Of a stretch of 64,000 bases of DNA, positions 1 through 12,207 are shown one piece after another (within the stretch, counting starts at the first letter, position 1; each line of letters starts with the position of its first letter). This DNA comes from Haemaphysalis longicornis (Eukaryota; Arthropoda; Arachnida; Ixodida; Ixodidae): NCBI GenBank assembly GCA_013339765.2, contig CM023449.1, forward strand, positions 200,967,422 to 201,031,421, written 5' to 3'. A program made the position numbers and the translations under genes. The notes beneath the pieces are model-generated. The model had not been told where the DNA came from. It ran no database searches and saw only the letters and a program-made list of their open reading frames with translations.

Positions 1-1299
1 AAGACACAGAAAATAGCAGGAAACCTTCAGAGAATATTTGAGTGTAAAATGAGATTCCGGAAATAGTGGAGAGGGTAAGAAAAAGAGTAAACATGTAATT
101 CTCAACCCATGCCCGGGTCCGCGCTACACGTGGTTGAGGTCAAACGACTCCCCCCAGTGGTGAGAAAGTGGGCTAGAAGGGTTGCTCAGGACTAGTTTGT
201 TTTGCACAGGTGGGCAACCCAGATCTCCCAGGTGGAGAGATGGTGAGATGGTGAGCGATGGTGAGGGGTGTGGGCTCAGTGACAGCCACAGTCAGTGTTG
301 GCGAGTGTGGATTTGGAGTGGCACACTTGGCAACACGGCTAAGTTTGGAGTGCTCTGTATTGCGTGTAGAGTGAATACTTTAGTAAGGTCGACTGGCCGA
401 CTTACTCCCAAATAGGGGTGGTCAGCGGAACGGCATCTTTTATATTATCACAAAGCCTAAATCTGCAACTGTGGAGCACCACGCTTTCAGTTTTCTTCTA
501 GGTGGTAATTTCGATGAGTATAGCGTGCAAGATTTTTTTACTGCCCTTATTCCCGAACGGTGAAAGTGCCCCATGTTGTAAAGCAAAGCGTGCCTTGAAT
601 CACTTACGTGGTTACTGTGGCCATGTCGATTACCAGGCGAGTCGGGAAAGCTCAGACTCGTAAAAACACAACACCTGCTCCAAAAGAAGTGATATCGAAG
701 AGATTTGCAAGAAATTTTCTGCGCTCCTGTATTGTGCCACTGCTCATTTCAACGAAAACAGATGGGTCATATTCTCCTTGCCTGTGTGGCCCCTTTCCAA
801 GAAGGGTTTAAATGTAAATAAAAATGCGTTCATTTGTTACTGCTGAGAGAATTTGAAGACCAACATGATCCACCGCTGCGTATTCTTTTCTGAAGCGAAT
901 GGACCGAAAGTTTTCTGAAACGTCACTTTGAAAAAAGAATACTATTTTTATCTTTATCACGCGTATGGCTGTGTAACTAAAGAAATAATTATTATTCTAT
1001 GGGCCACTTGAAACAGCTTCTAACAACCCGGAGCTTAGATATAATCATGGTTTTGTGCGGATAGTCTGCCCATGCTCTGGTTGCACGCGCCGACACGTTC
1101 ATAGCGGTACGCGCTATCCTACAACTTCTACTTTTCAAGATCAAAGTATTTGAGAATTTTGTGAAGCGGGGACATTTCTCACGGAAAGCTTCCATATCCT
1201 GGCTATTGCCCCGACTGGGTATGTGCACGATGAAAGTAATACATTTGTTTTACTGCTGTGAACGTCTGATGACAGCACAATAAATAAAGAAAAAAACTT
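1..1299. other. Unassigned non-coding stretch
   Basis: I see no gene here. A short G-rich imperfect repeat of the unit ATGGTGAG lies around 236-275. The short open frames at 182-415 and 608-811 begin with TTG or GTG, have no domain I recognise and are of a length expected by chance. Confidence 0.6.
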
Positions 1300-1386
1300 G
1301 TTATAGCACTGCGGTAGGGTATTGCCCTTGTACTGCGAAGACCCGTGTTCGAGTACTATCGCACGTCATATCCATGTTTTTTTTTG
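1300..1386 (+). mobile_element. tRNA-derived SINE
   Basis: The stretch has the two internal promoter boxes of RNA polymerase III. A box-A-like run (GCGGTAGGGTATTG) starts at 1311 and a box-B-like run (GTGTTCGAGTACT) starts at 1345. The spacing fits a tRNA body, and it ends in a run of nine T from 1377, which would serve as a pol III stop. The flanking arms do not form an acceptor stem, so this is a tRNA-like retroposon head rather than a working tRNA gene. The same plan is seen at 55.66 kb. tRNA-like SINEs are known to be abundant in hard ticks; assigning this copy to a named family would need an alignment. Confidence 0.6.
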
Positions 1387-4300
1387 CGGTCTAGAGCGGC
1401 GGCCATTTTCTCTACCGGAGAACAACTACAACAGCACGAAAGAGGATTTTCGCGGAATCGAGCCCTCAAGGCTTTTGCACTGAAATTATGAGCGTGAAAA
1501 GACAGATATGCGGTGTCAGGTGAAGGGCTGGACAGAAGACTTTCGTCCATCCCCACGCTTGCAGCAAAGCATGCACACAAGAGAGACTCACGCCATCGCA
1601 TTTTCTATGGTACTTGCCACTTTATGACCCACGGGTTTAAAAAGCATCGTGTACCAATACGAAAATCTTTACAAATATATAGACGTATTCCTATTGACCT
1701 AGTAAAATTCTTACAGAAATAAATTCCTTCCTTGTTGAAATAAACTTTACACGGAACACATTTTGGTTTATCTAGTGTTCACTAGATGGCGCTAGCTGTC
1801 AGCAAGAGAGACTTTCATGTATTTGAGTACAGAACTTACATATATCTAAAATAAGTCACTTTCTAGAATGATGTTTCAAAATATTTTTTTATATTTCTAA
1901 AATAAACGAACTGGACCGTTGTGAACGTTTGTTGCATTTGTAAAACATTTTGGATTCGTGCACGATGGTCTTTAAGCCTGTGGGTCATAAAGTAGTAACT
2001 CCCACAAAAATGTTAAAGGAGCCATGAAGACAAAATACAAGTAGGGTTTATTAGAAAGACTGCTTAGTCCCGATAACAATGATACCAGCATCATCGCAAT
2101 CTTCGAAAAATAACGGCGATATTAAGGAAAACGCGTGAAGCATTCGCGACCCCCTAGCCAATTTGCCGCAACTTTTCTATGACGTCACGGAACCTTGTTT
2201 GTGCGATTGGCGGCCGCCTAACTGACCTGTCGCGATGACACATGACTTGACGTCTGTAATGGGGCCTCTAGTTCCATTTGAAGACCACATCACTTGAATG
2301 CTAACATGCAGTTAACGCACTGGAAATTATGTTTTATTGTTGGCCCGTATGGCGTCATTCTTGCTCATACACGTCACTGTGGCGCAAAATTTGAAAGTTT
2401 TTAAACACTTCTTTCTTTTTTTTTTTGTTAAAAAAACATATTTTAGGGCTGTTGTGGAGCTCATTGAGATACTGAGTCCTAGTTCTTTCAAATTACACGA
2501 AGTTGTATTTTCTCTTCATGGCTCCTTTACAGGTGCGTCTCCTATAATCCGCCAATGTTGTTCAACCCAAGCAATCAGGTGTGCTAGTTTATTTCCGGTT
2601 TTGCTGAACTGTAATTTCTAAGGGCCTTGAGATACATTTTAGCATATGAACAACACGTTTTTTTTTAATTTGGATGTACCCCGCCTCCACATCAAGAGAC
2701 TATATATAGCGTGTCTCTGTGTCACAACGAGTTGACTTATTGCCCCCCATCCCTTTATCATTTGTGCATAGTTCGGAATTATATTGCACGTTTATACTCG
2801 ACCAGGTAGAAATAGTATAGTTTCGTGGCAATCGTTCACAAATTAAAACATTTACTCATAATTTTACGGTCTGAAGCAGAGGAATGCGGCCCAAGCATTG
2901 CTTAATAACCCGACTATCGCATGTATGATGAAGAGTTTTGTGCAGGCAATCCGTGTAATATGCGAAAAAAGCTCAAGTATGCTGCGTCACCACTCCGCTG
3001 ACTGTGGCGAGAAGGGTAGGGAACTTCTGATTTAGTCACAATGATATGTTCAAGGGACATTTATAGAAGGGACTGTAAAGATGCACCGGCACGTGAAAGA
3101 ACTCTAATATTAGAGAGAGAAACGCTTTCTTGGGTTGATTCCTTTTGAATTTTTGTTTAGGTGCATCAAGTACGGTCATAAGAGTATTTCTGGTATTGTA
3201 TGCAGCTTCGTTCCTCTTTTGGATACTAAACTTTGTTAGGGCGAGGTACTGTGATTCTATGTATTTCGCCAGTGATTTTCCTCGGTGCGCAAGAATCGGC
3301 AGGCGCATACTGCGCCGTCTACCACCCTGCCCGAATGCCGCCTTTTATTACATTCCTTGCACCAACCGGCTGCTTTTGCTTTTACCCCGCGTACTTCGCT
3401 GGCAAGAAACGCATGTTCTATGCGTAGCTTTCTTTCTATGTCTCGGTAACTTCTCCGAAGGAGTCATGAAAGCTCTCTCTTCCGCCTCGTCGCGAAGAAT
3501 CCCTTGAAGAATGTGGCATGGCTTGTTTCCTTCCCACGTCGCACTGCTAAGCTCTCTGTGAGGGCCTAGGGCTTAACGATTATGGTGCAACTGAAATGTG
3601 CTGAGAGCATTGCACATGTGTTTTTCAGCGAAGCTGTTTACTTCTAGCCCCCTTATGCATTCCCTGCATGCATCTCAAGGCGTTTACCGTTGACAGCTTA
3701 CGTCCGTATTGGAGTTCAAAACTCCTGGTGGCAAAGTGAACTTAGGCGCGAAAACTATGCAAGAAACAGCTGTATTCCTAGCCTTGATAATTTATAGATT
3801 TAAAGAACAGATAACAATTCGGCCAAAACATTCTCTATTAACGACGAAGTTCAGTTACTGCCTCTATACGTTTCCAGTGAAGTAACAAAAGTATCAACGT
3901 TCCCCTCGGATGTCAATACACGCAAATCTGTCATTGTGGTATGTTTACAAAAAAGCAATTTTCACTCCTGTTTTTTTGAAACCGGACCCCCCAAAATTTG
4001 AAAATTCATTGCTTTATTATTATGAAAAGTCGTATTTACTTTCTGTCTCTATGTAGCTCACAGTAAATTTGTAGAAGTCGCGGAATTCATGTGTGCTATA
4101 AATATATGCGCTTGCAAAGGAGGGAAGCTGATAGCCATACGTTTATTGCTCCACCTTCAAATTTTTAATAAGCTGATTATGTAAGAAGTACGCTGAGTAA
4201 AAATGTGCTTAATTGTTTCACTGTGGCTTTTTTTTGCCTGCGCCATGCTCAATATTGCTTTGTTTTCTTCACTTGATTGATATTGTTGTTTAACCCCGCA

Positions 4301-5400
4301 TAGACCAACAATTTGTGGAGATTTTTGGAAGGCAATAACGACGCTGGAATTTCGCATGAGATCATTTTGTACACAAAAAGTATTACGATCGGTTGTTTCA
4401 CTCCGACTTAAGAACCTCCATATTTTCACGCGACACAGTAACTTAGACGACGCACCACACTATTTCTGCAATGCAGATACAGCTCACTCGACAGGAAAAA
4501 ACGGCCTGTTGGTAGAGAAAAGTACTACATCTACATCTTTCACTTTAACGGTGTTAAATAGCCTAAAATAAACGAAGTCCTGCACCAACCCTGTTTAACA
4601 GTTGGGGTGTATCATGGCATTCAAACAGTTGGCACTTTTTGTGTGAACAGATGAGACAGACTGAAAATGCATTAGAGGACCGGACAAAGACACCCCTACA
4701 TCTGTCTACCAAACAGACATCGATTATAGTAGTCATAGCCGTAAGTTCAGAGATAGGCACTGAGTGTCCCATATTAGTATACACTTCATCGTCACCGTAG
4801 AAAAAGCAACGGAGAACATTTCACTTTCAAGGTACATGTTACGTGGACTGAGCGTCTGTGGTTAAAATAATAAAACAGAAGAGAAGTACATAGGGGTCTT
4901 TATCAATTGTCTTCATTCCTGAGGGGGAAACAAGAGGATTGTAGTTAGGAAGATGGAAAGTGATTGTGTTCAAGCTTGGCAGAAAACATTTTACCGCGGT
5001 AGCGCCGCACAAATCACACAGAGATTTTTAGTTTCACCCTTGCAGGGCCTAACTTTTTTTTATTGGCCCAGAGCAGACAGTACCCGCATGGCTGTGTTAG
5101 CGAACGCTTACTACGTGATTGTTGCTTGCGAGGTTTTGTTCCTAAGGTCATGCTGTGACGTGCGTCATTACAAGATACCCCAATCATCGCATATCCTCAT
5201 CTACAGTAACTCATTCCTTGCTCCTTCTAATCAACGAGCGACTAACCTATAATTTCTTTGCCTTTGCTTTAAAGAGGCCGTAAATAGTTTGTGATTTCCT
5301 GCACGCTATCGCTAGGTTCCTGCGACCATTCATCGGATCTTTCATCTAGCTTTTTTAAAACTAACGTGGCCTCTGATGCAGGTGGCGCTGAACACTACAG
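1387..5400. other. Unassigned AT-rich non-coding stretch
   Basis: No gene is supported. The longest open frame, 3145-3507 on the plus strand (120 codons), starts at TTG and is rich in Phe, Leu and Arg without any domain I recognise. It directly follows a pyrimidine-rich run ending in TTTAG, so a short exon cannot be excluded. A TATATATA run lies near 2700 with nothing recognisable downstream. Confidence 0.5.
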
Positions 5401-6300
5401 CGCCGCTATTGGCTGCTTTCATGAAAAGCTGCAGCCAATCAGCATTTCCGGCTCGGGGTGAAGTGGCAAGTGGTTTTGTGGACTCGGGCGGCGTCCTACA
5501 AAAGCGACACTCCGAAACGGGTATCTTTGTTGGGACGTATACCGATCTTCCCCATCCGTCACACGAGCGTAGCTGACATTGTTAATATGGCTCTTCGTTT
5601 ACAAGATAGGAATAGTGCTGACAAGAACGGAGCTTTTTCTGCAGGCAGAAACGATACGCACGCGTACGCAGCAACCATCTGCCTTCACGGTGGACATCGA
5701 CCGCGCGCGAATCGGCACACACCGCAGCAGCTAAAGCTCATCGTCGCCTGCCATATCTGGACTATTGTGAAAATTAGTTTACAAATGCGTGGAAGAGGAG
5801 ATATTTCGGTGTAGAGGGTGTGGGGGTCGTCGTGGGGGCGGATTCTAAAAGCGGTGACTTAATAACTGCGGCTGTACAAGTCGTTTTTTGCACGACCCGG
5901 TCTCAGGGACATGTTCTCCGCGATGGCGCCGCATGCAAGTGCACGTGGGCTGGTAGTCGTAGGTAGCGATCTTCAATAATTGTCATGCGGGAAAATGTTA
6001 TTTTTAGAGCCCGCCTATGTGGCGTTTACCCGCTTGTCTTTCTTATGCTAGAACTGACATGCCGTCGCTAGCACGGCCACCGCGAAAACCAGTGCCACGC
6101 AGCCAGTGGTGGCGGAGAACGCGCTTAGAAAAAGCCGGACGAACTGCTCAGCCGAGACATTGGCTGCGCGCACCCCGGAGCGCAAGCACCCTGACAAGCG
6201 TCTCTAGGTTGTTTTGCTCGAGCGTATCAGCCCGTAGAATCAACAGCGCTTTAAGGCGCGGGGAAAGGGTGAAAGCTGCGTGCGGTATAGCCTGAGTCAT
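5401..6300. other. Unassigned stretch with paired CCAAT motifs and a GC-rich block
   Basis: An exact 9-bp inverted repeat (ATTGGCTGC at 5408, GCAGCCAAT at 5431) places two CCAAT boxes in opposite directions 14 bases apart. A GC-rich block follows at about 6010-6300. No coding feature is supported; the open frames at 5458-5814 and 6017-6295 show no known domain. Confidence 0.4.
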
Positions 6301-6550
6301 CTTATTTAGGGCCCCTTTAAATGAACCCTGCAACACTTTCGATAAACGCATTCACTCTTGACTTCGCGTGTGGAAGCACTGCGAAAGCTACAGTTATCAC
6401 CAGCACGGAGCGGCACTGCGCGATTTGCTCGCCGCACCAGATACGCTTTCCGTTTTTAAAGCAAAGCTTTTTACCTCCACCCCCCAAGGGTTCTTTCGCA
6501 ACCGTTGGTGTCACCAGAAAAACTCCAGCGAACAAATAAAAGAATTTACT
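6301..6550 (-). repeat. Body of a dispersed repeat attached to the tRNA-like head
   Basis: Reading on the minus strand, this segment follows the tRNA-like head at 6551-6632. It holds two blocks found elsewhere in the window. AAAGCAAAGCTTTTTACC at 6458 has a close match at 61673, and the 21-base block AGTGTTGCAGGGTYCMTTTAA recurs at 9011. The arrangement suggests a composite SINE body made of modules that are also scattered singly. No coding function is seen. Confidence 0.45.
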
Positions 6551-6632
6551 TGCAACCGCCGGGAATCGAAACCTGGAACTAATAGACTTTCAAGCGAGAG
6601 CCCGTTGTCTTACCGATTTAGCTACGAGCCCC
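6551..6632 (-). mobile_element. tRNA-derived SINE head, minus strand
   Basis: Read on the minus strand, the segment starts GGGGCTCGTAGCTAAATCGG, which fits a 5' acceptor strand followed by box A. It ends with GGTTTCGATTCCCGGC, a good box B and T arm. The 3' end is not complementary to the 5' GGGGCTC, and the D and anticodon arms pair poorly, so it should not be a functional tRNA. It is continuous with repeat sequence down to about 6301. It is best explained as a tRNA-like SINE, with a degenerate tRNA pseudogene as the alternative. Confidence 0.6.
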
Positions 6633-6789
6633 ACGCGAAGACGGGTTAGACTGGTGGGATACTCATCAAGCACATCTACTGGTTTACCCCCTGCGTTCTC
6701 GCTGAATGCCACGTGAAAGCGTCACGCGCCACTCACGCCCCGTCTAGCGGCCCTGCGCGCACCTTGCTCATGTGCTAAGAGTTAGAAAA

Positions 6790-8500
6790 ATTAAAGGAAG
6801 CTCACACCAATGCATGGCATCTCACTTCTAGTATGCCAATGGCTAAAGCCTGTGGCCTCCAGTCTTCACCTAAAAAATCACAGCTCCTTGTCGTCCGCCC
6901 TCACGCAAAAAAAGAATACATTGAAATACTCCGTAATGGCCAGACCATCAGTCCAACAAGCCTTAGCATCAAGATCCTGGGCCTACATCTCGAGGCTAAC
7001 AGCAAGAGGGACTTCTCCTTGCAGCCTCAAGAACAGCATTAATCAAATCATACACATGATCAGGCGAGTTGCCACCAAAGAAGCTTGGCCTAAAGGAATC
7101 CGGTACCTTTCGATTAATTGAAGCTGTTCTCCTCTCGAGAGTCACTTACGTCAAGCCCCTGTCTTCTTCTCAACAAGGAAGACATAGAAATGCTTTAAAT
7201 AATGATTAGAAAGGCGGTCGAGCCGGCCATTGTTTTCTCATGAGTGCGTCCACACAGAGGCTGCTTGGCACGGGGCTCAGAACATGGTGGAAGAGCTGAT
7301 AGAAGGCCATCTTTCTAACCAGAAGGTCCACTCAGAACTGCGGTGGGTAACACGCATGCTTCACCAGATTGGCTGGGCAGCTCAGCAATGTCACTCCGCT
7401 TGAACGTACTCCCAGATTCTTGGCGACTAAACTAAAGATGCCCTTTGCTTAGACATATCAACCCTAACATACGAGGGCCAACCGAAAAGCACGGGCTCAG
7501 GCGCTAAACACACCCACTCGGTGGGGATCATGCAGTTATCTACATAGACGCCTCCAACATCGAGGGCAGCAATGCGACATCATCGTGGCTACCTCCAGAA
7601 CCACCCTCCTTGCGCGTACCTCGCTTAGGACCCAAGAAATGACGGCACAGAGAAGGCAGACATCACCCTGGCTCTCACTCAACCAGGGGTTCGGAGGGTA
7701 GTCACCGATTCCAGCAAGCCTACTGGAATACCAGTAGGGTTGGTTTCCTAACCTTACACTGCGCGTGCTAAAAAAAACCACTCCCCAACGGTTCCATTCA
7801 GCTCATCTGGACACCCCCTCACGCTTCGATGGAGGGCAACAAATACGCCCACCAACAAGCCTACGCGTTTACCTCCATGCTATGGAGCTGCACGAGGACA
7901 GTCACCAGCTTGTCACGTTCAGCGAGATAACCCAGCATTATCGCCTTCTGAGACAGACCGTTCCTTCGCCTTAACCCGGAACCTTTCAGAGAACAAGAAA
8001 AAAGTACCCCTACTGCTCATACAATCCGGGTTCCTTCCACAGCCTACGCGTCTTCACTTAATGCATCCGAATCGCTACGGACTCTGAATGTAAAATTTTG
8101 CTCAGAAGTAGGAACACTCCGCCCCAATAATCGGGGTTGCCGACTTTAGCCATGAGCACCCTCCTTTCTTTCCGTCAACTACCAACAAGAGCAATGGGAG
8201 ATGCTGCTGTCCAGGCCCTGTCTACCTAACCCAGCTTCAGCGGTGGACAGAACACAGCCACGCGGACTGCATATGGGCCCCACAGAAGAAGGAATCACTC
8301 CCCAGGGCTGCACTCTGGGCCGTTAAGAAATCTGAACAGAAGAATTTCTCCCACCTTCTCCTCCTTCTCTGCCGCAAATCTTGTCGCCTCCGTCCGCGGC
8401 GCAGAGACGGAGAAGTCAGATCGTCTAACACCTGGTTGGTGCTTTAATTTTATAAAAAAAAAAGTTTCTGCTTTGGGCTACACCAATAAAACTCAACCAA
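6790..8500 (+). mobile_element. Decayed I-clade LINE: RT end, RNase H and C-terminus
   Basis: This is the 3' part of a non-LTR retrotransposon whose protein would copy its RNA into DNA. The plus strand reads KACGLQSSPKKSQLLVV (about 6845-6895) and then IKILGLHLEAN (about 6967-7000), the RT palm/thumb. IIHMIRRVATK and RLIEAVLLSRVTYV follow. A terminal RNase H is shown by IYIDAS (about 7540-7557) and LIWTPPHASMEGN (7801-7839), which match the catalytic Asp and His/Glu blocks of I-clade RNase H. A QEQWEMLL-like tail lies near 8190-8215. Reading shifts between frames many times and contains stops, so the copy is dead. It ends in an A-rich run at 8450-8462 and CAATAAAACT near 8486. The same C-terminal motif is seen at 43.2 kb. 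It is 5' truncated, as is usual for LINEs. Confidence 0.8.
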
Positions 8501-10885
8501 ACACCATTCATGCATCATGCATTAATTTAACCTGACCAAGAATATCTCTTTGAAGTAATAAATGGTGCGGTTAAGTGCATTTCACTTTCCTCTGGTTTTA
8601 CTATTTGTAGAGCGATGTGAGTGAATTTAAGTGACGTCGCATGGGTAATCGTTTTGGGTGCCGTTTACAGCTTTGCTTTCCAACCACATTCACGGGGTGG
8701 ATTGGCGCGATTTTTTGCTTTGTTTTTGCGGATTTATTCTTAAAGTTGCTGTCGAAAAGCGTTCATTGCTGAAACTGAAGGAAAACCAGCCCACAACCGC
8801 AACATGGCCTCAGGGACGTAATTCCGGCGCTCTAAGAACGTCAAGACCGGGAAAGAGAGAAAACGTTTTTGAGCGATTTCCCGAGTTATCTGATGGGCAT
8901 AGAGCCATAATTTTCGGCTGAGGCATTTTGCGATCCCCTAATCTAAGTACTGAGTGTGTTGGGTGACTACGTTCTGCAAGTATTTAGATTTCAAAAAAAG
9001 AAGTTTTAAAAAGTGTTGCAGGGTCCCTTTAAGGACATACTGAACGCCTATATGTGCCCTGTTCGTGTCACCCTCTCGAACCGCAACAGCCACACCATGA
9101 TACATACTCCAGCTGCTGCTCCACAACCGACGTGTATGAATTATCTCTCCGCCATGTTGCACATTGCTTAGTGGCTACTCGCATCACTAGTGCTTAATAA
9201 GGTCTCCTGCTCACCGTGTGTGCAGTTGCCTCCGCGAGACACGAATATCTCCGTCAGTTCGATCCGTCAATGTGAAGTATTATTTCAACAACTTCGCCAG
9301 AGTTCGCCCTTCCGGCAGCTGTGAAGAGGATATCGACACGTGATAACAATGCCCTCTTACGTATAGCTGACCTTTTTCAACAGGTTTCATAAGAACATCT
9401 GGTTTGGAGCTGCCCCGCCATGCGAAACCAATTGGCTCTAGTATGTCGCTTTGTCTGCCCAGCTCCTCGGACATCTAGTGGTTTTTGTTTTTGTTTCGGG
9501 GATATCCGTTCACACCCTACCTCTAGTCCTATGCATGCAAGAACTAGGAGCATGTGTGTACGTTTATTTGTCGTTACGTTATATAGAAAAAAAGTTAGCC
9601 AAAATAACATCTCGTCTGCTCCTGGATTAAAACTACCGCAGGTGGCACAAATGCACGGCTCCAGTAAACACACAGGAACATATCATAAAATGGGAACTCT
9701 AAGATAGGGTTGTTGCCGTATACAGCGCCCGACTTAAGTACCATAACAAACGTAGAACGCTGGGATTTCTGGTAGCATGGAGGCGAAGTATACAAAACCA
9801 GCTGAGAAAAAAAAATCCACGCAGAAAGAAAACACAAGGCTGTCCTTGTGTTTCTCTTTCTGCCTGCAGTGTCTTTTTTCCGCATGTTTTGTACAGTTAA
9901 CCCTAATCAAAGATAGGTTTTGCGCAATACAGTTTAGAAACGGCGAAAGGTTATAGACAAGAATTTTAAATTCAATTTTGTATTTGAGGTGTGAATATAC
10001 AGAACCAATTTTACGCTCCCTACGTACTGTGCACACGCAATGCACAACTGGCACACGAAATTTTGTTTTTGTAATTTTTCTCCTCAACAGCTTACTGAGA
10101 GTGCTAAAAGTGACTGCTGAGGACATGCTTTTATACACGTTATCACCCAATCTCCCTAAAAAATAAATATTAAGAAATAGGTCGCACACACGAGCTGTTG
10201 GTGTGACCAGTTGGAGCCCACGTGCAATCGCTCTTGGCTCAATTAGGGGTGTTTTGTAAATGATCGCTCTTCTTCTTTCTCCACGAACTTTAGTGGGGAA
10301 TACATCCATCTTCACAAGACTATAATGGGTGCAGGTAATTTGCGATTAGAGCAGCATCAATCCAGAAGGAGCGCCACTCGAGGGACCAATTTGATCTTGT
10401 GATTGGTGCGCTGAGTTGCCTTTGGGAATGTCGTTTTTGGTATCCGGCCATGGTGTAACTTTGTTTAGTCTTCGTAAAGCAAGAGTGGTTAAAGACTCAC
10501 ATCAGCCTGTCTCCTTAAAGAATGAAAGCACCTTCGGGAGCAGAACATAGCTCTCATAGGGCTTGCCACAAACTATTATGCAGGAAATGACAATGAGAAC
10601 AATCAGTGCCCTTCCACTCTGTGGAGAAAGATGACCTGTGAAGCTGGACGCAGTTCACGAAATGCCCGAAACAGAACACGTTTGTTTGTAAATGGCGATC
10701 CAATAATTAGCTTCAGCCCAGTAAATCTTGCGATGACTCGGATCTTTATTCTAGCGGAAAAATATGGAGGTGTATTTCTCCCTCCTAAGTCGTAGGCATC
10801 TTTCTGTCTGCACGACACACCAACCCCGTCCACTCCACCACTCAGGCACCGGACAGTTCACGTTAGCGCAGTCGACATACCCGTT
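8501..10885. other. Unassigned stretch with a long hairpin and a shared repeat block
   Basis: No gene is supported. The 193-codon minus-strand open frame at 9734-10315 is the longest here, but it is low in sequence complexity, lacks any known domain and crosses an inverted repeat at 9821-9863. The block at 9009-9031 matches one at 6317-6341 in inverted orientation. The rest is AT-rich DNA without recognisable content. Confidence 0.5.
9821..9863. repeat. Near-perfect inverted repeat (hairpin)
   Basis: GCAGAAAGAAAACACAAGG at 9821-9839 pairs with its complement at 9844-9863 across a four-base loop, with one bulged base. The stem is about 19 bp. The loop is too short and the stem too short for a typical animal microRNA precursor. 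It may be the core of a foldback element. Confidence 0.75.
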
Positions 10886-11800
10886 TAAACCTCCCGCCAG
10901 CTCAACGGAGATGTCATCAGTGAGGGCACAAAACCTATGGGCACCCTCGATTTACCAGTCCTGGACAGTCCGCGGGTAGTCCGAGGATTGCGTTCGGAGC
11001 GAAAGTCTCGCGTGAATACATGAGAAAATAGAGCGCCGGATCACGTCTCGGGCAGCCCGCGGAAGATCCGGGACTGATAATCGAAGAGGCCCTATATCTG
11101 CTCGTGCTTGCCCCCCTCCTTACCTTTCCTTGCAATCTGTGACTGCGGAAACATGCAACCAGTTATGCGCGCGTGCTTAGAAGTGAAACGCACCGCCAAA
11201 ATTTTCGCTCTGAAAGCCTTCAAACTGAAGAGGAAATATTAGCTCACGTCGAAGTTTCTGTTTATCCGGGAGACGTCCCCAGCCATTCGACGAGATGGAA
11301 CTTGAGGCGACAACGGCGGCGGCAGCGGATTCTCGCACGCATTCGCACTTTTGTTCCGGCAGACGCTCCTTCGATTTTTGCTGTGTCTTCCTCCGAGCGA
11401 ACGACACGTGTCTTTCCATAGGAAGGAAGTTAACACCTGTAAGGACTCAAGTTTCATTTTAGTGAACAAGTATGTGGATCCCCATTTCCCCCGCGTAGTA
11501 AGCATCTCATTGTCTTTGTAACACAACACCCTAAACCCATGCCGCTTAACTATTGAGGACATTCGCATTGAGCCACGAGACTTCAATGCTTAAATCTCCC
11601 GCCAGGCCAACGCGAATGTCATAGATAGCGGCATGACGCCTAGCTGTTTAAGCCCGCCCCCTGTTTCCACTCACACCAGGGCACGAATAAACTGGTAACC
11701 GGTAATGCCCGCGTGCTAAGGCGTGAAATACACGAGCGAAAACCTCGCGCGGATTGCCGTTCGTGCTGAAAAAGAATTACGGGCTCACGTCGGCGTTCGA
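10886..11800 (+). repeat. Diverged direct repeat, two copies about 540-705 bp apart
   Basis: Several blocks occur twice in the same order. CTCCCGCCAG lies at 10891 and 11596, each followed by an ATGTCAT block. AACCRGTWATGC plus GCGTGCTWAG plus GTGAAA lies at about 11156 and 11695. A GCTCACGTCG block lies at about 11241 and 11784. The offset of the last two is about 540 and of the first about 705, so an indel separates the copies. The two could be diverged long terminal repeats or a tandem duplication of a dispersed repeat. No retroviral-type coding lies between them, so neither view is favoured. Confidence 0.55.
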
Positions 11801-12207
11801 AGAGGAGAAAATGGTTGGTTAAGGCCTGATAAGGGCGCTACCCCCGTTACCAGCCGATTGCGCAGTTTGTGAAATAGGCATCGCTGGTGGCGAGGGGAAG
11901 AACAGTTGTGAAAGCAGTGGCGGCAGTGGTGAGGAGGAGCGCTGATTCGGTGCGAGTAAATCGGCTTCACCGGAATGAAAACTGGAGAGGGGGGGAGGGT
12001 GTTAGATATACACTGCTTCGAAGTAAAAAGCTATGATGTATACTATACTCCTTAATGCGAAATTTGTGCCTAGCGCGAACTGCAGTCTTCTATAACAGCG
12101 CATGTCTGCTGCGTCTCAGCAAGTGATCGCGTGCTCAGCGAACGCGCGGCAGCGCGCGCTGCTCTGCTGTTATATTGGAACATGTTATCGCCGCCAATGA
12201 GAATTTA
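11801..12207. other. Unassigned stretch
   Basis: GC content rises and a G-rich run lies at 11987-11998. No coding or RNA feature is recognised. Confidence 0.5.

Noticed and set aside
3145..3507. 120-codon frame as a membrane-protein exon
   Set aside because: Starts at TTG, no recognisable domain, no clear donor downstream; the preceding pyrimidine tract alone is not enough.
6551..6632. Functional tRNA gene on the minus strand
   Set aside because: The acceptor strands are not complementary and the D and anticodon arms do not fold; a SINE head explains it better.
9734..10315. 193-codon minus-strand open frame as a gene
   Set aside because: No domain, low complexity, crosses a hairpin, and a frame of this length can arise by chance in 64 kb of six-frame translation.
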